In this document: positions 35,278 through 42,921 of the stretch, in pieces
Position numbering within the stretch: the stretch's first letter is position 1
Layout of the letters: every line of letters begins with the position of its first letter
Assembly (NCBI GenBank): GCA_937944855.1
Contig: CALFAY010000027.1
Location: forward strand, 1-59,342
Length of the DNA stretch: 59,342 nt
Reading direction: 5' to 3'
DNA from: an uncultured Planctomycetota bacterium
GTDB lineage: Bacteria > Planctomycetota > Planctomycetia > Gemmatales > HRBIN36
Program-made: the position numbers and the translations under genes
Notes under the pieces: generated by a model
What the model was told of the DNA's origin: nothing
Seen by the model: only the letters and a program-made list of their open reading frames with translations
The model's database searches: none

Positions 35278-36693
35278 ATGGGGGAGCGCAACATTTCCCG
35301 TCCGACACCAAATCCTGAGCACGTTCGCGTCGCAGCTCAGCAGTTCGAGCGCGCCCGGCAGGCGATGAATGCCGGCAATCACGACTACAGCATCGAACTG
35401 TTGCGGACCTGCTGCCAGCTCGATCCGTCGAATCTGGTCTATCGTCAAGCCCTGCGACGGACGCAGAAAGCCAAATACAAGAACAATTTACGCGGCAGTC
35501 CGATGAGCTGGCTGACGACGAGCATCCCCCGGGCCAAGCTCGAACGGGCCAAACGGGCCGGTGACCATCTGAAGGTGCTGGAGTACGGGGAGATCATCCT
35601 TTCCGCGGATCCCTGGTCCACCGGAACGCAGATCGACATGGCCCTTGCGGCCGAGGCCCTGGGCTGGACCGAAATGGCCGTCTGGATGCTCGAACAGGCC
35701 CGTCAGAAGGATCCCCGCGATGCCCGGGTCAACCGGGCCTTGGCGGACCTGTACGAGCGTTGCGGTAATTTCTCTCAGGCCATGTTGTTGTGGGGGATGG
35801 TCTGGAGAGTCAATCCGACCGATCTGGAAGCCGCTCGAAAATACAAAGACCTGGCTGCTCAGCACACCATCGTTGCCGGGAATTACTCGGAAGCGGCTCA
35901 GAGCGGCGGTCGGCTCAGTCTCGAAACTCCGATCCCCACCGAGGCGGTGACGCCCCGCGACTCCCACCAGCGCACCGTAGAAGCCCTCCAGGAAAAAATC
36001 GCCCAGGATCCTACGCATCCGGGCCACTATCTGCAATTGGCCTCCGCCTTGGCGAAGGCCGGCAAGCTGGACGAAGCCCGCCGGTGCCTCGACGAGGGTC
36101 TGGCTGCCACCGGGCGCAATTTCGAACTGCAATTGGCCTTGACCGAACTGGAAATCGAGCCGTTCCGGACCAACCTGCGCATGGTGGAAGGCAAACTCGC
36201 CTCCGATCCTGACAATACCCAACTGCTCAAGCTCAAGTGCCAATTGGAACACGAGATCAACCGTCGGGAGATGGACCTATTCCGCCAGAAGGCGGATCGG
36301 TTTCCGACCGATCTGACAAATCGGCTGGAACTGGGCATCCGGCTGTCCCGGGCCGGGCTGTTGGACGAGGCCATTCAGGAATTGCAAGCGGCTCGGAAGG
36401 ATCCGCGGTGCCGGCTGCGAGCCCAGGTGTATCTCGGCCACTGCTTCCGGGATCGCAAAAACTGGGTGCTGGCCCGCAAGAACTACAGCGAGGCCCTGCA
36501 AGCAGCTTCGAGCGGCGACGAGGACATTCGCAAGGAAATCCTCTACGAAATGGCCCATCTGGCAGTCGAGGAAGGCGATTGGCGTACCGCCGTCGAGCTA
36601 GGCAACGAACTGGCTGACCTCGACTTCGGCTACCGCAACATCGGCAAGCTGCTTGACCATTGGCAGAGCCAATTGGAAAAGGCGACGACTTGA
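35278..36693 (+). CDS. TPR protein of 471 residues
   Basis: No signal peptide is visible. TPR-like helices start near residue 15 (VRVAAQQFERARQAMNAGNH) and continue: KVLEYGEIILSADPWSTGTQ, MAVWMLEQARQKDPRDARVN and AMLLWGMVWRVNPTDLEAAR. After a linker (about 200-235) the repeats resume: ALAKAGKLDEARRCLDEGLA, GIRLSRAGLLDEAIQELQAA and RKNWVLARKNYSEALQAAS. The planctomycete-typical RRTQKAKYKNNLRGSPMSWL segment lies between the first repeats. It probably acts as a cytoplasmic scaffold. rpsT follows 116 bases downstream with its own promoter-like sequence. Confidence 0.85.
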   Translation: MGERNISRPTPNPEHVRVAAQQFERARQAMNAGNHDYSIELLRTCCQLDPSNLVYRQALRRTQKAKYKNNLRGSPMSWLTTSIPRAKLERAKRAGDHLKVLEYGEIILSADPWSTGTQIDMALAAEALGWTEMAVWMLEQARQKDPRDARVNRALADLYERCGNFSQAMLLWGMVWRVNPTDLEAARKYKDLAAQHTIVAGNYSEAAQSGGRLSLETPIPTEAVTPRDSHQRTVEALQEKIAQDPTHPGHYLQLASALAKAGKLDEARRCLDEGLAATGRNFELQLALTELEIEPFRTNLRMVEGKLASDPDNTQLLKLKCQLEHEINRREMDLFRQKADRFPTDLTNRLELGIRLSRAGLLDEAIQELQAARKDPRCRLRAQVYLGHCFRDRKNWVLARKNYSEALQAASSGDEDIRKEILYEMAHLAVEEGDWRTAVELGNELADLDFGYRNIGKLLDHWQSQLEKATT

Positions 36694-36699
36694 GGGGCG

Positions 36700-36727
36700 T
36701 TGAATTCTTCAGGATTGGACATATCAT
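36700..36727 (+). promoter_or_regulatory. Candidate promoter of rpsT
   Basis: TTGAAT (36700-36705) and TATCAT (36722-36727) are 16 bases apart, 83 bases before the rpsT ATG. The -10 box matches five of six consensus bases. Confidence 0.5.
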
Positions 36728-36809
36728 TTTCTGTCCCCGAGCCGATCGCTCATCCGCTGAGGGGGCGACAGTCGGCGGGTAGAGGAGTTGGTCAGCAAGC
36801 GGAGGCGGT

Positions 36810-37109
36810 ATGCCCCACACGAAGAGTGCGGCCAAGCGGTTGCGGCAAAACCTGAAGCGCCGCCGTCACAATCGCGCGATCCTGCGGGAGATCCGGGAGC
36901 TGGTCAAGCGCGTCAAGGCCCGGGCCAAGTCGCGGTCCGACCTGGAAGCCCTGGAAAAGGAAACCCGTCTGGCCATCAAGAAGATCGACAAGGCCGGGAT
37001 CCGTCGGGTCATCCATCCCAACGCCGCCGCCCGTCGCAAGTCGCAACTGGCCAGGCTGCTTCACGAGGCCAAGAACCCGCCTCAGAACTCTGGCGCAGCT
37101 AAGACTTGA
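36810..37109 (+). CDS. rpsT: 30S ribosomal protein S20
   Basis: Protein of 99 residues, slightly longer than typical (about 87). It binds 16S rRNA in the small subunit. The opening PHTKSAAKRLRQNLKRRRHN and the helix NRAILREIRELVKRVKAR match S20, as does IDKAGIRRVIHPNAAARRKS near the end. The start is the family start, after GGAGGCGGT. The 3' end overlaps the converging receiver-XRE gene by 11 bases. It is not in a ribosomal operon. Confidence 0.97.
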   Translation: MPHTKSAAKRLRQNLKRRRHNRAILREIRELVKRVKARAKSRSDLEALEKETRLAIKKIDKAGIRRVIHPNAAARRKSQLARLLHEAKNPPQNSGAAKT

Positions 37110-37821
37110 TCGCCTGGAACAGGTCGGCCATGCGAATGCCCAGCCCGAGGCAGATGCGGTACAACGTCTCGATCGAGGCCGAGTTCTTCCCCAGTTCGAT
37201 CTGCGACAGATAACCCAGCGATACGTTGGTCCGTTCTGCCATCTGGGCCAGCGTCAAGCCCAGGCTCTTGCGGCGTTCCCGGATGGCCTGGCCGAGCAGT
37301 TCTCGGAGGGCTTCTTCGGACAGACGCAGCAATCCCCGACTTTCCAGACATCGCTGGACCACCCCCCGAAGCTGCGCGACGTCGAACGGCTTGGTCAGGT
37401 AGTCGTAAGCCCTGGCCCGCAGTGATGAAATCACGCTGTCCACAGAGGGATAGCCGGTTACGATGACGACGCTGGCGTCCGGCTGATACGCCTTGAGCCA
37501 TTCGAAGATCTGCTCCGGCGCAACGCCGGGAAGCACGTAATCCTGGATGATGATGTGGTAGGAGTGCGCCTGGAGCGTGCTTTCCAACTTAGCCGGATCG
37601 CTGACGGTGTCGATGATGATTCCCGGCCGGGTGAGCACGTCCTGGACAAGCTGACAGATGGTCGGCTCGTCGTCCACGACCAGCATCCGCACTTCCGTGG
37701 GGAAGTAGTAGTTGCCCGCGTGAGTCTTTGCGACTGGGAAGGCATCAACTCGATTAGACTTTGGGTCGGGTGATTCCGGGCCGCGGTTGAGGCTGCGGGG
37801 CGTTGGCGTTTTCAGTTCCAC
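37099..37821 (-). CDS. Response regulator with C-terminal XRE-type HTH
   Basis: Protein of 240 residues. The receiver domain (about 42-165) has acidic residues in VVDDEPT, phosphoacceptor Asp94 in IIIQDYVLPG, Thr/Gly in VIVTGYPS and Lys144 in YLTKPFD. A Cro/C1-type helix-turn-helix (about 180-235) follows, with LTLAQMAERTNVSLGYLSQI and ELGKNSASIETLYRICLGL. The combination is less common than receiver plus winged helix. No cognate kinase is adjacent, so it is an orphan regulator. An inverted repeat 26 bases upstream of its start may be an autoregulatory site. The 40-residue N-terminal extension is of unclear origin; a start at Met46 (37686) is also possible. Confidence 0.9.
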   Translation of the reverse strand: MELKTPTPRSLNRGPESPDPKSNRVDAFPVAKTHAGNYYFPTEVRMLVVDDEPTICQLVQDVLTRPGIIIDTVSDPAKLESTLQAHSYHIIIQDYVLPGVAPEQIFEWLKAYQPDASVVIVTGYPSVDSVISSLRARAYDYLTKPFDVAQLRGVVQRCLESRGLLRLSEEALRELLGQAIRERRKSLGLTLAQMAERTNVSLGYLSQIELGKNSASIETLYRICLGLGIRMADLFQAIKS

Positions 37822-37846
37822 GGTCGGATCCTTTCGCTCATTCTCG

Positions 37847-37872
37847 GGACCGCATTGCCCAGTTTGCGGTCC
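37847..37872. promoter_or_regulatory. Inverted repeat upstream of the receiver-XRE gene
   Basis: GGACCGCA (37847-37854) and TGCGGTCC (37865-37872) flank ten bases. XRE regulators often bind inverted repeats near their own promoters, so this may be an operator. Confidence 0.4.
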
Positions 37873-38073
37873 TCCAGGTTCGGAATATCAGGCCTTACCA
37901 GAAACGTAGTTCACGTTTTGATGCGACGCCAAGCACACCGCACCAAAAAATGCACGGCTTCTTCACGCTTCATGAAATCAAGGCGCGACATTGTGGCCCG
38001 GATGGAAAATGGGTAGATTTGGGAGTTCGTGTTTCATGGGATCCCCTTGGGCAACCCCGAAAGGAACAGATTC

Positions 38074-38616
38074 ATGCGGAAGGCCTGGGCGATGTGTGTC
38101 GGAGCAGCGGTGTTGGCGGGGGTCTGGGATGCGGAGGCAGCACCGCCGCGAAAGGTGACCGATACCGCGATGGTGGCCGGTTCGTGGCAGAGCGAATCGC
38201 AACGGCTGACGCTAGTCTGCCTGCCGAACGGCCGGGCCATCATGGAACTGGATGTCCAAGCCGATCGCGGGCGACGCTTCGCCGTCGGCACCTATGCCTC
38301 GCTTCGTCCAGGTCTTTGGCGGCTGGAGGTTCAGGAGCCGGACCATACCCGGCATGTCTTTTTCCTCACCTTCGAGGACTCGCATCGGCTGGTGGTGAAT
38401 GAGGGAGCGTCACGGACGTTTCGCATGTATCGGGCCGGTCGCAGCTTCGACGAACTGGACCTGGACAACGACGGGTACATCTCTCGGGCGGAGGCCAAGG
38501 GCTCTCCGTTGGCCTTTCGCTTCCAGGAGTTCGGAGGCGGCGACCGGATGATGGTGGACCGGGCGGCGTATGAGCAGTTCCTGAACAGGTATCCGCAGCG
38601 CGGTTCGGCGAAATAG
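38074..38616 (+). CDS. Secreted EF-hand protein
   Basis: Protein of 180 residues. ATG 38074 follows AAAGGA and begins a signal peptide (MRKAWAMCVGAAVLAGVWDA); an upstream in-frame ATG at 38029 is less likely. The first 110 residues are beta-rich (TDTAMVAGSWQSESQRL, VCLPNGRAIMELDVQA, VFFLTFEDSHRLVV). One EF-hand calcium site is visible at about 131-142, FDELDLDNDGYISRAEA, with the expected Asp spacing. A second EF-hand is not clear. The first part is unassigned. Probably a periplasmic or surface calcium-binding protein. It precedes the membrane TPR gene by 69 bases. Confidence 0.8.
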   Translation: MRKAWAMCVGAAVLAGVWDAEAAPPRKVTDTAMVAGSWQSESQRLTLVCLPNGRAIMELDVQADRGRRFAVGTYASLRPGLWRLEVQEPDHTRHVFFLTFEDSHRLVVNEGASRTFRMYRAGRSFDELDLDNDGYISRAEAKGSPLAFRFQEFGGGDRMMVDRAAYEQFLNRYPQRGSAK

Positions 38617-38684
38617 CCCTTCGGCTCTCCGCTTGGTTGCGACGAAGACGTTGCCTGAGTGCATCCGACGGCGATAACAACATC

Positions 38685-41186
38685 ATGTTGGACATTCGCA
38701 TCGTCTTCGAGAATCTGTGCAAGGGACTGGCCGTCGGGCTGGCGGCGGTATTGGCGGTGGAGACGTGGCTGTCGGCCACGCCTCCGGGAGCTTGGGAGCT
38801 TGGCATTGTCTTCGGGACGGCGACGGCGGGCCTGCTGGCCGGACTCGTCGCCTCCGGGCTGGGACTGGTCCGACGCGGTCATGCGGCTCGGGGTCGTTGG
38901 GCGGCCTTTCTGCTGTTCCTGCTCTTAGATCACCCAACGCTGGTGTATGCCGGGGCGGTGGGCGGATTGGCTGTCGGCCTCCTGGTCGCGGCGATCGGAA
39001 GCGGCTGGCCCTGGCTGCACCTCGGACTGGGCGCGGCCGGCGGAGTGGTCCTCGGAATCCTGTACACCGTTTTCCACTTTGTTCCCAATCGCTGGCTGAG
39101 AAGCGGCCTCATTCTGGTCTTGACGGCCGCTGCCGCCGCCGGGCTGTACGCCTTGTTGACTTTCTACGCGGATCGCTTAAACGCCGAGAGGAGTCTGTGG
39201 TTCGGCGTGACGCTGCTGGCCAGCGCTGTGTTGCTGGCCCTTTTGATGCTCGTAGGACGGGTCGAGGAGACGGAATTCGAACTGGGCCTGATCTGCGTGG
39301 CCCTGGGGCTTGGACTGTTTTTCATTCTGCCGCCGACGGCGGTGGTGCTGGCCGTCGTGCTTCCGCTGCTGTTGTATCTGTTCTACACGATCCGGGTCAT
39401 GACGGCCCTGCGGGTCCTGAAGCACACCTTGCGGGGCATGAGCTATTTCGAACTGAAACGCTATCATGACGCCTTGGCTGCTTACCGTCGGGCCTTGGCT
39501 CTCGATCCGAAGAATCGTCTGGCTCGGGAAGGGCAGTGGCAGGTGCATCGCCATCTGGATCCCGACCTGCTCGCCGAGGATGCTTCCCTCATGGCCGTCG
39601 TCGATCCCGATCTCTGTCTGAATCGGGCGGGGGATTTGTTGCTGCAAGTTCGACCTTCGCCGGAGATGCTCGCCGAAGCACGCAAACTGTTGGACCTGGC
39701 GGAGCGTCTGCGGCCGGCCTCCCGAGCCGCGGTGCAGTACTGGCGGGCCGTGGCGTTCACCCATGCGCGGGATTTTGACAACGCGGAGTCAATCCTCCGG
39801 GAATTGCTGAACGACTCCGCCTGGGAAGCATCAGACGGTTACCGGGCTGCCATCCTGTTGCCCGCCTGGCAACTGGCCCTGGTGCAACATTCGGAATTGC
39901 GTCGCCGTGTCGGCCTGCCGCTGATCGAGAAGGAACGGCGCAGGCTGGACGCTTTGGCCGTCGTCGAGCGACAGCTGGCTCACGATCCCAACGACGCGGG
40001 GGCCAGGGAATTGAAGGCCTTCCTCTACGAGGGGCTGTCGGAACCCGAGGTCCAGGCTCGGATACTTGACGGCAAACCTCCCAAAGTCGTGGATTACGAG
40101 CAGTGCCGCCAGACAGGTTCCGCGTTGCTCAGCGACCCGGCGCGATGGCGGCGGGGCGCGGAACTGCTTCGCATCGCCGCCCTCGGGCTTCCGGCGCAGG
40201 CACCGGCCCTGTTCATGCAGATCGCTGCCGCGAGTGAACGGGCCGGTGATTCCGACGGGGCTCGAGAGGCTTTCGCGGCAGCCAAGCTGAAGGTGGGCGA
40301 GGTCGGCTTGTCGAGCCTTTCCGAGGCCGATCGCCGGGATTATTTCTCGCTGTTGAAGCACTTCGCGGAGCAGGCGATGGCCGCAGGCTGGTTGGACGAA
40401 GCAATCGAGAACCTCACGCTGTACACCGAGTGCGGTCAGAGCGGCCAGGACACCTTGCGGCTCATCACGGACCTGTACGAGCGGAAGGGCGATGCCTTGG
40501 CGGCGCTGGCGTGGAACGAACGGGCGTTGATGTACGAACCCGGCAATCGCCTCAATCTCGAACGCAAGGATCGGTACTACTACTCCGTCATGCCCGAGCA
40601 GTTGCAAGCCCGCTGGGAAGAAGTCAAGAAACTGTTCGACGTCGGTTATTGTCTGCAAAAGGCGAAGCAGTTGCTCGACCTGAAACGGGGCGGTCCGGAG
40701 CAGGTGGAGTGGGCACTGCATCTGGCGGAACTAGCCCGCGTGGCGGCTCCGGAGAGCATCACGGCCAAGGTGCTCACCGCCCGGGCCAGGCTGCGTCGCG
40801 GCGAAACGGATCAGGCTGTGGCGCTGCTGGAATCGGCTTACGCATCCGCATTCAGATCGACCCCGGGAAGCAAGGAGGAAGGCAAGGAAACCAAACCGTC
40901 CGGCTTCGCCAACGCGGAGGAGGAGGACCATTGGTATCTGGCTTGCCGGATGCTTGGCGACCTGTATCTGAACACGCTCGGCCGTCCGGATCAGGCATTG
41001 GTCTATTTGTCCATTTACCGCAAGCATCCGAAGTCCGGAGTGGACACCATTTACAAAATGGGCCAGTGTTACGAGGCGTTGGGAGATCGGGTCAAGGCGT
41101 CCAAGTGCTACCAGAACGTCGTCGCCTATGACCATCCGTTGGCTTCGGATGCTTATTCGGCCTTGCAGCGTTTGGGAAGCCACTGA
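38685..41186 (+). CDS. Large membrane protein with TPR-like C-terminal domain
   Basis: Protein of 833 residues. About seven membrane segments lie in the first 245 residues (GLAVGLAAVLAVETWLSAT, GIVFGTATAGLLAGLVASG, SGLILVLTAAAAAGLYALL, TLLASAVLLALLMLV, LGLGLFFILPPTAVVLAVVL). The rest is helical and TPR-like: YHDALAAYRRALALDPKNRL, KLLDLAERLRPASRAAVQYW, WLDEAIENLTLYTECGQSG and ALVYLSIYRKHPKSGVDTIY. A membrane-tethered cytoplasmic TPR scaffold is likely. ATG 38685 is chosen; TTG 38637 in the same frame is an alternative, and neither has a strong ribosome binding site. It is followed by the zinc-ribbon gene 39 bases on. Confidence 0.85.
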   Translation: MLDIRIVFENLCKGLAVGLAAVLAVETWLSATPPGAWELGIVFGTATAGLLAGLVASGLGLVRRGHAARGRWAAFLLFLLLDHPTLVYAGAVGGLAVGLLVAAIGSGWPWLHLGLGAAGGVVLGILYTVFHFVPNRWLRSGLILVLTAAAAAGLYALLTFYADRLNAERSLWFGVTLLASAVLLALLMLVGRVEETEFELGLICVALGLGLFFILPPTAVVLAVVLPLLLYLFYTIRVMTALRVLKHTLRGMSYFELKRYHDALAAYRRALALDPKNRLAREGQWQVHRHLDPDLLAEDASLMAVVDPDLCLNRAGDLLLQVRPSPEMLAEARKLLDLAERLRPASRAAVQYWRAVAFTHARDFDNAESILRELLNDSAWEASDGYRAAILLPAWQLALVQHSELRRRVGLPLIEKERRRLDALAVVERQLAHDPNDAGARELKAFLYEGLSEPEVQARILDGKPPKVVDYEQCRQTGSALLSDPARWRRGAELLRIAALGLPAQAPALFMQIAAASERAGDSDGAREAFAAAKLKVGEVGLSSLSEADRRDYFSLLKHFAEQAMAAGWLDEAIENLTLYTECGQSGQDTLRLITDLYERKGDALAALAWNERALMYEPGNRLNLERKDRYYYSVMPEQLQARWEEVKKLFDVGYCLQKAKQLLDLKRGGPEQVEWALHLAELARVAAPESITAKVLTARARLRRGETDQAVALLESAYASAFRSTPGSKEEGKETKPSGFANAEEEDHWYLACRMLGDLYLNTLGRPDQALVYLSIYRKHPKSGVDTIYKMGQCYEALGDRVKASKCYQNVVAYDHPLASDAYSALQRLGSH

Positions 41187-41225
41187 CGACCAAGAGAATA
41201 GCGGCATAACCACAGGGAGATCGCC

Positions 41226-41924
41226 ATGAATGTCCTGGCAGAGTGCCAACGCTGCGGCCGCTGGCTGCAAGATCAACCCATCCAGGGAGACGGCGATGGC
41301 CAAACCGCAGCTTACGTCTGCCCTGCCTGCGGCCATCGTCAGCCCTCAGTCTCGGCTCGCAGCGAGCCGGTCGCCTCAACTGGGTCGTCGCCTTCCGAAC
41401 TCGCAGGGTTGCGACGGGACATCGAACCGCATCGCGGAACGCTGATTCTGGTGCTCGGGCTTCTGAGTCTGGTGTTCATGGCCTTCCTGGCCCCCGTGGG
41501 GATCCCGCTGGGCATCATCGCCTGGGTCATGGGCCGCACCGACCTGGCCAAGATTCGCGCTCGTGAGATGGACCCCGAAGGCGAACGGCAGACCTACGCC
41601 GGCTACGTCTGCGGCAAGGTCGGCGCGATCCTCTCCTCGCTTACGACCGTGCTGCTGTGCGGAACCTACGCCGCGATTCTGGGAATCGTTATCAAATTCG
41701 GTCCCCCGGGCGGTGCCGTCCCGCCTCCCAAGCCCGGCGTCGTGGCTCCTGCCGGGGAACAACCGCAGCAGCCGCAAGACGCTCCTGGCAAGCCGCAGGA
41801 CGAACCGCTGGAAAAAAACCGATCCGGAGGCCAAAACGGACCCAGACTCGCCCCCGTTCGTTCCCCTCACGATACTGAACGACTAGCCCAGCCGCGGGGC
41901 TCTCGTGTTAAGATGGCGTCGTAG
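41226..41924 (+). CDS. Zinc-ribbon and DUF4190-like membrane protein
   Basis: Protein of 232 residues in the given frame. Two Cys pairs (CQRC at 7-10, CPAC at 32-35) form a zinc ribbon. A DUF4190-like membrane part follows (TLILVLGLLSLVFMAFLAPV, IPLGIIAWVMGRTDLAKIR, VGAILSSLTTVLLCGTYAAI), then a Pro/Gln-rich tail. At 41810-41816 an A7 run lies in GAA AAA AAC. In the given frame the tail continues NRSGGQNGPRLAPVRSPHDT to 41924. With six A, or slippage, it would read KTDPEAKTDPDSPPFVPL and stop at 41886. The second tail looks more natural, so the last 38 or so codons are doubtful. Confidence 0.8.
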   Translation: MNVLAECQRCGRWLQDQPIQGDGDGQTAAYVCPACGHRQPSVSARSEPVASTGSSPSELAGLRRDIEPHRGTLILVLGLLSLVFMAFLAPVGIPLGIIAWVMGRTDLAKIRAREMDPEGERQTYAGYVCGKVGAILSSLTTVLLCGTYAAILGIVIKFGPPGGAVPPPKPGVVAPAGEQPQQPQDAPGKPQDEPLEKNRSGGQNGPRLAPVRSPHDTERLAQPRGSRVKMAS

Positions 41925-41947
41925 GGTCGGAGGGGCGATGCGCTGTC

Positions 41948-42919
41948 ATGACGCGGATTTCGGTCGTCATTCCGGTGTTCAACGAAGAGCAGAGCTTGCC
42001 CCAGTTGCACGCCGAGCTTCAGGAAACCGCGGCCAAGCACGGGTTCGATCTGGAGATCATCTGGGTTGATGACGGCAGCCAGGACGGATCCTGGGAGTGC
42101 CTCCGCACTTTGATCCGCCGAGGCGGTCGCAGTCGCGGCATCCGCTTCCGTCGCAATTTCGGCAAAGCGGCGGCACTGGCGGCGGGAACCCGCTCGGCGA
42201 CGGCCCCGGTGGTCTGTACTCTGGACGCGGACCTCCAGGACGATCCCGCCGAACTTCCGCGGCTGCTGACCGAACTCGACCGTGGTCTTGATTTGGTTAC
42301 CGGATGGAAGCAGCAACGCCAGGACCCCTGGCACAAGGTCTGGCCCAGCCGAGTCTTCAACTTCCTCGTCAGCCGCTTGACCGGCGTCTATCTGCACGAC
42401 CACAACTGCGGCCTGAAGGCGGCACGGGCCGAGGTCTTCCGCGAGATTCGGCTCTACGGCGAGTTGCACCGCTTCATCCCCGTGCTGGCCGCCGCCAGGG
42501 GCTTCAGGGTCGGTGAAGTCCCGGTGCATCACCGACCGCGAAAATATGGCCGGTCCAAGTACGGAGCGTGGCGGTTTGTCAAAGGGTTCCTTGATCTGTT
42601 GACCGTGAAGTTCCTCACCGGCTTCGGCGGCAGACCGCAGCATCTTCTGGGCACCATCGGCCTGACCGCATTCTTTCTCGGCCTGCTTGGGATGGCGTAT
42701 CTGACGGTCATCTGGGTGCTGCGGTTGTGGATGCCGGACGCTTTCGATCCGCTGCACCAGCGGCCGTTGCTCATCTACTCCGCAGCAGCCCTGCTGCTGG
42801 GCGCGCAGATGATGTCCATCGGCTTTCTGGCTGAACTGATGACCGCCTACCAAAGCCGGGACGAAGACGCCTACAGCATTGTCGAGGTATTTGAAGGCCG
42901 TTCCCGAACGGATGACTGA
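41948..42919 (+). CDS. Family 2 glycosyltransferase, dolichol-phosphate mannosyltransferase-like
   Basis: Protein of 323 residues. The GT-A domain (1-225) has VVIPVFNEEQSLPQLHAEL, WVDDGSQDGSW and the metal-binding TLDADLQDDP, with HNCGLKAARAEVFREI and PRKYGRSKYG, all typical of the DPM1/ArnC-like subgroup. Two C-terminal membrane segments follow (GLTAFFLGLLGMAYLTVIW, LLIYSAAALLLGAQMMSIGF), placing it at the inner membrane. It should transfer a sugar to a polyprenyl phosphate. It ends two bases before the next gene, a likely lipid-linked sugar transferase, so the two may work as a pair. Confidence 0.92.
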   Translation: MTRISVVIPVFNEEQSLPQLHAELQETAAKHGFDLEIIWVDDGSQDGSWECLRTLIRRGGRSRGIRFRRNFGKAAALAAGTRSATAPVVCTLDADLQDDPAELPRLLTELDRGLDLVTGWKQQRQDPWHKVWPSRVFNFLVSRLTGVYLHDHNCGLKAARAEVFREIRLYGELHRFIPVLAAARGFRVGEVPVHHRPRKYGRSKYGAWRFVKGFLDLLTVKFLTGFGGRPQHLLGTIGLTAFFLGLLGMAYLTVIWVLRLWMPDAFDPLHQRPLLIYSAAALLLGAQMMSIGFLAELMTAYQSRDEDAYSIVEVFEGRSRTDD

Positions 42920-42921
42920 GC

